From Cryptomeria japonica (lineage: Eukaryota; Streptophyta; Pinopsida; Cupressales; Cupressaceae), in assembly GCF_030272615.1 (NCBI RefSeq), contig NC_081414.1:825434896-825498895 (forward strand): a DNA stretch of 64,000 nt, read 5' to 3'. This document shows positions 57,836-64,000 of the stretch, piece after piece. The position numbers and the translations under genes were made by a program. Each line of letters starts with the position of its first letter. The stretch's first letter is position 1. The notes under the pieces are model-generated. The model made no database searches. It saw only the letters and a list, made by a program, of their open reading frames with translations, and was not told the origin of the DNA.

Positions 57836-58365
57836 GAATATTCGACCAATGGATAACCGGGGTAGGTACATCAAAGTTAGTGTCATCTTTGATGAGTCAG
57901 GTACATTGAATCTGGACACGCTGAGGTGGACCAATCCAACTGGAGGAGTGATGACTGGGGCGCCACCTTGTCTGACACTTGCAACTTGGTTGATGTTCAA
58001 TTTGATGATGCTGAGAAGCTAACTTTAATTAAATCTCTCGAGACTATCTGCTTTTCCAATGGACCCTTGCTTTAACCTCCTTTGTCTTTGATGTGCAGGA
58101 TGGATGGTGTACCTTTCCTTCAAATGCTGGACTGGAAGAGGTCGTCCTTGATGATGCTGGACTGGAGGAGATCGTCCTTGATGATGTTGGACTGGAGGAG
58201 TCCGTCCTTGCCCTGGACTGGTCTTCTTTCACCTGCAAGACAAACCATAAAATGATTAAGGACACAATATATTTATTCTAACATAGCATTTTATACCTTA
58301 AATCATCAACAAAAGATATTAAAATGAAGTTAGTTCAAGACTCTTTCCAGGGACAGGCCCTATAA
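57836..58365 (-). other. Linker of X-B in place of the ORF
   Basis: Where X-A has a 3.3-kb ORF, X-B has about 500 bp. It holds 2-3 tandem 36-bp units (58122-58215, GGACTGGA-GAG-TCGTCCTTGATGATG). Read on the minus strand these encode 12-residue Ser/Pro/Thr repeats in a short frame (58265-58044). No similarity to the X-A ORF was established. Confidence 0.5.
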
Positions 58366-59217
58366 GAATTTCGCCCTGGACCCTCTAGAAGGGTCAGGAG
58401 CGAATTTTGCATTTTTGGACAAATTCCACCATGTCTCTACTCCAAAATGCCTTCCAAGGCAAGCATACGCTATCCTTCTCCTCACCAAAGGCTAGGAATC
58501 CACAACTTGACCTTCCTCATGGGCAAACTAGGTGATTTTGGGAATTTCGCTATGGACCCTTTGGAAGGGTCAGGAGTGAAATCCACTCTTTAGCTCAAAA
58601 TTCTTACCTCTTGGACTCAAAACCTATTGAAACACATGCCTATGGCCATCTTTAGGTCCAATTTGCCTTGATCACCATCTTGGCTTAGCTCAATCTTGAA
58701 GGAAAAGGACATTTTATGAATTTCGCCCTAGACCCTTTGGAAGGGTCAGGAGCGAAATTCAAGTTTTAAGCTTGATCCTTCATCTTCTTCATTCCAATCT
58801 ATCTTGCAAGGCTAAGTAACATCCTTCCATCCTCAACCACGCCCTAAGAATCAAAGTCTTGGCCTCATACAAGGGAAAAAATAGTTGATTTGAAGAATTT
58901 CGCTCTGGACCCTTTGGAAGGGTCAGGAGGGAAATTCATTCTTAGCTTGTCTTCCCTCACTCAATTCCTTTCTTCTCACTTTGTCTCCCCTTGAATCCCT
59001 CAATTGGATCTATCTCTCAACTTGACAACATTTGCTTGATCCCCGAAAGGCCTAAAAGGGAAAATTCGCTCAAAATCATGGCCAGGGACAAGACCTCTCT
59101 AGGATTTCGCTCTGGACCCTTTGGAAGGGTCAGGAGCGAAATCCTTGTCTTAGCTCAAAATCTACTTTTTTGGAGACAAAAATCCATTCAAGGGCAATCT
59201 CAAGGGCTTATATCATC

Positions 59218-59296
59218 TTTGTCTAGGCCTGGCTTGGCACAAATGTGAAAGGAATAGGTGGATTTTAGAATTTGTGCCAAGCCAGGCCTAGACAAA
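59218..59296. repeat. 27-bp perfect inverted repeat replacing half a repeat core
   Basis: 59218-59244 (TTTGTCTAGGCC...) and 59270-59296 are exact reverse complements, 25 bp apart. The second arm has taken the place of the left half of the sixth hairpin core, leaving only AGGGTCAGGAGCGAAATTC. It is a local templated inversion. Confidence 0.85.
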
Positions 59297-59323
59297 GGGT
59301 CAGGAGCGAAATTCTTGATTCAA

Positions 59324-59412
59324 CTCCTAAGGACCTCTCCCATCTGAATTTACTCCTAAGGACCTCTCCCATCTTAATTTACTCCTAAGGACCTCTCCCA
59401 TCTTAATTCAAC
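59324..59412. repeat. Three tandem ~29-bp repeats
   Basis: CTCCTAAGGACCTCTCCCAT occurs three times in a row with a CTTAATTTA-type filler, between the sixth and seventh hairpin cores of X-B. Confidence 0.85.
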
Positions 59413-61074
59413 TTAGTCAGCACTAGGTTTGGCACAAAATTGGGAAAAAAGGTGGTTTTGAGAAAATTCGCTCTGGACCCTTTGGAAGGGTCAGGAGCGA
59501 TTTTCCTTTTTTGGCCCAAAATCATCATTCTTTCAATCCCAATCTTCTTTGCAAGGTAAAATTTCATCTCTTTTTGCCTAAGGAACAAGGTTTTAAGCCC
59601 TAGCAAGGTTGAAAATATAGGTTTGGAAGGAATTTCGCCCTGGACCCTTTGGAAGGGTCAAGAGCGAAATTTCCTTTCTTGGCCAAAACCCTCATTCTCC
59701 AACGCTTTCAAACATACCCAAGGATTTCAATATGCCCATTCTCTCTTTCAACATGCCTTGGACATCAAAATTGGGTCAAACAAGGAAGGAAATATATCTT
59801 AGGTAGATTTTCGCTCTGGACCCTTTGGAAGGGTCAGGAGCGAAAATCTCATTCTAGGCTTGATATTTCATCTTTTATTGCTTTCCATCATTTCTCAAGG
59901 CAAGAATATGTCTATCCCTCCTCCATCATGCCTTGGACACTAAGAACTTGGCCTAACAAGGAAGAGAATGAGGTCCATGAAGATTTTCACTCTGGACCCT
60001 TTGGAAGGGTTAGGAGCGAAAATCATGTTTTGAGCTTGATTTTTTCATTTCTCCAACTCCAAACCACTTCAAGAAGGTAACTAAACATCATTCTCATGCA
60101 AGGAACAAAGTCTTAAGCCTAAGCAAGGTCAAAAAGGTAGGCTTGTAAGAAATTTCGCTCTGGACCCTTCGGAAGGGTCAGGAGCGAAATTCACCTTCTT
60201 GGCTAGAATCCTTCATTTTTTCAAAGCTTTCAAACATTTCCAAAGTCCAAACATGTCCACTCTTCCCTTCAAGATGCCTTGCAAATCAAAATTTGGTCAA
60301 ACTAGGGAGGAAATGAGCCTTAGGAGGATTTTCGCTTTGGACCCTTTGGAAGGGTCAGGAGCGAAAATCACAATTTGGGCTTGATTGTTCATTTTTCAAA
60401 CTTCAATTTTCTCCTGGAGGCAAATATAGATCATTCTTCATCAAAGGAGCAAGGTTTCAAGCTAAAACAAGGGAGAAAATGAAGTATATAATGAATTTCG
60501 CTCTAGACCCTTTGGAAGGGTCAGGAGCGAAATTCTTGATTCTTCAAAGCTTCTAACTCCATCTCAAGGCAAAAACATGCTAATTTATCTTCCAACGTGC
60601 CTTAGAGACCAACACTTAGTCAAAATTAGAAAGGAAATGAGAGCTACAAAGATTTTCGCTCTGGACCCTTTGGAAGGGTCAGGAGCGAAATTCACCTTTT
60701 GGGTCTGATCCTTGACTTTTCCAACTCAAATCCTCTTTGGGAGGCAAACATAGATCCTTCCTCATGCATCTCCACCTTGGCCCTGACTCTTGCTAAAAGA
60801 AAAATGAGTGTTTTCAAGAATTTCGCTCTAGACCCTTTGGAAGGGTCAGGAGCGAAATTCGCTTTGGACCCTTTGGAAGGGTCAGGAGTGAAATTTGACA
60901 TTTTGGTCTCTCCGTCAGGATCGTTTTATGGAATATAACATTTAAGTATAAGAATTCTTATACTTTAAGTTATATTCCATATATACTATCAGGATGTTTG
61001 AGAGTGGTTTCGGACCTCCAGGAGTTATATTGCAAAATCTAGTTTTTGGAGGATTCTTCAATTTTCCAGACAGT

Positions 61075-61190
61075 CAAATTTCGGGATCAAGACATTCCAG
61101 ACAGCGCCAAATTTCAGGGTCAGGACATTCCAGACTTAGCCAAATTTCAGGATTAGGACATTCCAGACTTAGCCAAATTTCAGGGCATTT
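61075..61190. repeat. Tandem ~35-bp repeats near the X-B start
   Basis: Units containing GACATTCCAGACTTAGCC and AAATTTCAGG recur about four times. They lie between the hairpin array and the terminus. A short frame across them (Q-I-S-G-x-x-H-S-R) is not thought to be a gene. Confidence 0.75.
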
Positions 61191-61519
61191 GAAGATCAGG
61201 ATGACATTCCAAGCTTCATCACTCACCAACTTGACCTAGCTCAGACCTTCAAGAATGATACTCACTCACCAAGCAAGACACAATTAGCAACAAGAGCAAA
61301 ACCAGGCCCTAAGGAAGACTCTCAAAGAAACCCTAATTCTGGGGCCCCGTGGACTCACCTTGGCTCAAGCAGAGCCTGCCATCCTAGTGATCCCCTTGAC
61401 GACACTCAGCATGCAAAGGCTAACAGACAAACCCTAAAAACCTAGAAAGCAAACCCTAGAAAGCAAAAAAAGTAGGGGTCCCCATTTGCAATGGGGCGAT
61501 GTGTGAATACGTTACAACA

Positions 61520-62130
61520 AAACCAAATCATTTATCTGATTCTTCTTCAAAGAATCCAACTGGATAAAGTACATGAACTTCATCTTTTCTTTCAATTTTT
61601 GTAAGTGTAAAGTGTTGGAAGAATGGACATCCATCCCCAACAACTCATCAATAGATGTAAGGATCTTGGATTGAATCTCTTGGATCGATCCTTCCATCTC
61701 CACACAATCTTGCCTTGCATGATCATAAGTGGACTTTTGCATAGCCAATGAACAATACCATCCTTGAAAATCATAAATATCTCCCTTGCACACAACTCCC
61801 TCCTCGATTAATGTGGGCATCAAGATTCGCTTCAACACCTTGAGGCGGGGAATTGTCCCCTCCTACATTAGCTGGAAATCATCCCAAACTCCTTCCAAAT
61901 ATTGTATCCTGAACATGAGCATTGATGATTTGTCAAATGCTTGGACAAATTGAGTCGGGATATCATCTGCTTGTTTTGTAACATCTTCAATCTACTTTCC
62001 AAATTATGTGTGTGTATTCCTCACCGCCTCATGATCAAAGGGGAACCTGTGATCAATTGTGATAGGTAAAACAAAAGTAGGATCTTCACACCTATGGGAA
62101 CTCATCCTTGCAATGTATTCCTTTAGTCTA
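61520..62130 (-). pseudogene. Middle part of the X ORF remnant in X-C
   Basis: Minus-strand pieces (61838-61525 and the frame above it to 62130, with several stops) match the C-terminal third of the X-A ORF in order: Q-F-V-Q-A-F-D-K-S-S, then L-K-V-L-K-R-I-L, then W-Y-C-S-L-A-M-Q-K, I-Q-S-K-I-L and L-Q-K-L-K-E-K-M-K. It is the upstream neighbour of the remnant at 56564-56787 once X-B is removed. Its left side is the AAACC target copy and its right side GTCTA before X-D. Confidence 0.6.
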
Positions 62131-64000
62131 TGTTGTGACCATTTCACACATCACCCCATCAAAATGGGGACCCCCCTCTTCTTTTTTTGGCTTTGCTTTC
62201 TCTTAGCTAGGTTTTTCTCTGCTTGCTAAATGTTTTGAGTGAGTTAGTGGTTGCCTGGGCTGGGTAGGTTAGGGTTTCCTTCGCAGAGCTCACCTAGGGT
62301 TTCTTTCAAAGCCAAATTTGATCTACCTTGGGGAAGTCATGTGTTGTCTGTCTTGAACCTTGATGTAATCTTAGAAGGATCTTACCTTTCAGAAGATGGA
62401 AATGTATAGATTGTGCAAAGAGGTTAAAAGGTTTGAGTTAGGATAGGTCAGGGTTGTTGGTTCTTGGGTCAGAGTCTTGTCTTCTGTAGAGTCGGAGTCG
62501 ATTGAATGGAGCCAGTAAGCAAATATAGACCTGAATGACAAAGAGAAGATTCAAGGAGGTGAATTTAAGGCATGATGAATGGAAAAGGTAAGGAATTTGA
62601 ACCTAATTATGAATTTTGCTCCTGACCCTTCCAAAGGGTCCAGAGCGAAATTCACCAGGGACCCAAGATTTCACCTAAGTCAAAGAGTGGTTGAGCGAAT
62701 TGGCAAGGATATGGAAGGATATGCATCAAGGGGTGAGTCTAGGGCAAAGTCAAGGCAATTTCAAGGGAAATTATGCCTAGAATAGGAATTTCGCTCCTGA
62801 CCCTTCCAAAGGGTTCAGAGCGAATTCCTTTACAAGACACTCCACCTTGACCCAAATTAGGAGCTAACCCATTCCCAGGCTTGATAGAAGGTAAAACACT
62901 TGTTTGAGTGAAGAAATGTGGAAAACGAAGATAGGATTTGAGCTCAAGGAAGAATTTCGCTCCTGACCCTCCTAAAGGGTCCAGAGTGAAATTCATATAA
63001 GACCCTATTTTCTTCACAAAGTCTCCAAATGAAGGCCAAGTTGAGCTTGATCATGATGAAAGGAAGCGTAACAAAGTATGTCCAAGGCATGAGAAGGAGA
63101 AAGGAAGTGAGAAATTAGCTCAAAACTAGAATTTCGCTCCTGACCCTTCCAAAGGGTCCAAAGCGAAATCCACCTTTCCTCTATTTTGCTCTTTGATATG
63201 ACCAAATTTGTTGACTTCTAAGGTGTTTTGGGAAGGCTTTGATGCATATTTGCCTTTGAGAGGAACTTTGAGGCGATGAAATAGTGTGAAATCAACCTAG
63301 AATGAGAATTTCGCTCCTGACCCTTCCAAAGGGTCCAGAGCGAAATCCTCATTTGACCCTCGACATTGGAAAGACCTTGTTTTGAGCTAAGTGGCAAATA
63401 GACTTGATGGTGATAAGGAGAGGTGAATTTGATCAAGTTTGAAGGTGGATTGGGTGAAGGAAGTGTGAAATCAACCTAATTTGTGAATTTCGCTCCTGAC
63501 CCTTCCAAAGGGTCCAGAGCGAAATTCTTAGAAGACACCCATTTCTTCCTAGATTAGACAAAGATCTTAGTTTCTAAGGCATGTTGGGAAGGTTTTGACA
63601 TGTTCTTGCCTTAAGAAGTGATTGAAAGCATTGAAAAGTGAGGATTTTGTCCAAGATTGTGGATTTCGCTCCTGGCCCTTCCAAAGGGTCCAGAGCGAAA
63701 TTCTTCATAAACCTCATTTTCTCCCTTTTTTAGGCCAATACTTTAGCTCCTTGGGCATGTTTGGAAGTGGTTTGACATGTCTTTGCCTTTTGAAGTGATG
63801 GAATGTGAATAAGTGAAGGATTTTAGCCTAAAACATGGATTTCGCTCCTGACCCTTCCAAAGGGTCCAGAGCGAAATTCCCAAAATCTACCTTTTTCTCT
63901 CAATTTTGTGTCAAGCCAAGTATGGATCGGGGTGAATTAAGATTCAAGATGTCCTTAAACATGGCTTTGAGTTGCTTGTGATCACCAAATGTGAAGGAAT
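62131..64000 (+). mobile_element. Element X-D: start of a plus-strand X unit, runs off the window
   Basis: TGTTGTGACCATTTCACACA (62131) matches the minus-strand start of X-A and X-B, here on the plus strand. The terminal hairpin CCCCAT/ATGGGG lies at 62154-62169. It is followed by the hairpin array and the window end. The left target copy would be GTCTA (62126-62130). It interrupts the X-C ORF remnant. Confidence 0.78.
62613..63879 (+). repeat. Array of eight or more hairpin repeats in X-D
   Basis: Cores start near 62613, 62787, 62953, 63130, 63307, 63486, 63662 and 63838, 166-179 bp apart, in the reverse orientation to those of X-B. The inner arms are GACCCTT/AAGGGTC as in X-B. The array probably continues beyond the window. 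Confidence 0.9.

Larger units (their letters stand above)
58368..60896 (-). repeat. Array of sixteen ~170-bp hairpin repeats in X-B
   Basis: Cores start near 58368, 58544, 58719, 58897, 59103, 59271 (left half replaced), 59466, 59632, 59808, 59984, 60152, 60330, 60494, 60653, 60819 and 60858, mostly 160-180 bp apart; the last two are adjacent. The core has outer arms ATTTCGCTC/GAGCGAAAT and inner arms GACCCTT/AAGGGTC around TGG. It is near-identical across units while spacers drift. Confidence 0.9.
56793..61519 (-). mobile_element. Element X-B: 4.7-kb LTR-like unit without ORF
   Basis: Plus-strand ends are TGTTGATGTG (56793) and ACGTTACAACA (61519), flanked by AAACC (56788-56792 and 61520-61524). 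On the minus strand it starts TGTTGTAACG like X-A and X-D, carries a terminal hairpin, four ~35-bp repeats, sixteen hairpin repeats, a short linker with 36-bp repeats, and the terminal module with TATA. It lacks the long ORF. It sits inside the ORF remnant of X-C. Its boundaries prove that the repeat array and the terminal module belong to one mobile unit. Confidence 0.85.

Noticed and set aside
61512-61838. Independent small gene on the minus strand
   Set aside because: It matches the X ORF in order and is explained as a remnant of X-C.
58991-63436. Many short frames with L-D-P-L-E-G-S-G or L-W-T-L-W-K-G-Q-E-R
   Set aside because: They are translations of the hairpin cores in different frames and strands. 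Spacers carry stops and show no codon-level constraint.

Overview
The window looks like repeat-rich nuclear DNA of a seed plant with a large genome. It is AT-rich, lacks bacterial-style gene packing, and is filled with nested Ty1/copia and Ty3/gypsy-type LTR retroelements. A gymnosperm is plausible, but nothing here proves the lineage. Only one short stretch (38115-38324, minus strand) looks like an exon of an ordinary host gene. No rRNA, tRNA or CRISPR array was seen.

Layout, left to right. 1-4951: 3' part of a Sirevirus-like copia element (A) with an almost open gag-pol frame, ending in an LTR. 4952-6411: 5' part of a sister copy (B), joined at about 6412 to a different, heavily decayed copia element (D, 6412-9518) whose tail resumes at 27997. 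D is split by an 18.5-kb non-autonomous element E (9524-27996, target duplication AAGGA). E carries a coiled-coil, zinc-knuckle gag and a second ORF of about 1,060 codons, but no pol. Two later insertions sit in E: a full copia element C (11415-18129) splits the gag, and a 4.2-kb solo-LTR-like element G (21331-25532, duplication GAAGA) splits the second ORF. 28111-33357 holds the D LTR, a minus-strand solo LTR (29283-30090, duplication GTTTT), and a minus-strand gag plus LTR (F) related in organisation to E. 33358-35300 holds gypsy-derived fragments and a GC-rich island of possible organelle origin.

From 39829 to 52597 lies a short-LTR, gag-only copia element (Z, minus strand), split by a solo LTR (Y, 50069-52003, duplication TTCCA) and by element X-A (40849-48254, duplication AATAG). 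X-A is the most unusual object here. It is a 7.4-kb TG...CA unit with a 5-bp duplication and no internal LTR pair. It holds an intact ORF of about 1,090 codons between an array of twelve ~170-bp repeats and a TATA-containing terminal module. A second unit, X-B (56793-61519, duplication AAACC), has the same two ends and sixteen repeats but no ORF. A third, X-C (55638 onward), keeps pieces of the ORF next to the terminal module. A fourth, X-D (62131 to the window end, plus strand), starts with the same terminus and array. The simplest reading is a family of giant LTRs, mostly solo, with a protein gene and hairpin repeats inside U3.

Each array repeat contains a hairpin whose inner stem differs in sequence between copies while pairing is kept. 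A separate paired structure with a C-rich loop recurs at the LTR ends of four copia families, also with compensating stem changes. These two structured signals and the ORF-bearing giant LTR are the main candidates for something not yet described. Almost all other coding sequence is decayed by stop codons and frameshifts.
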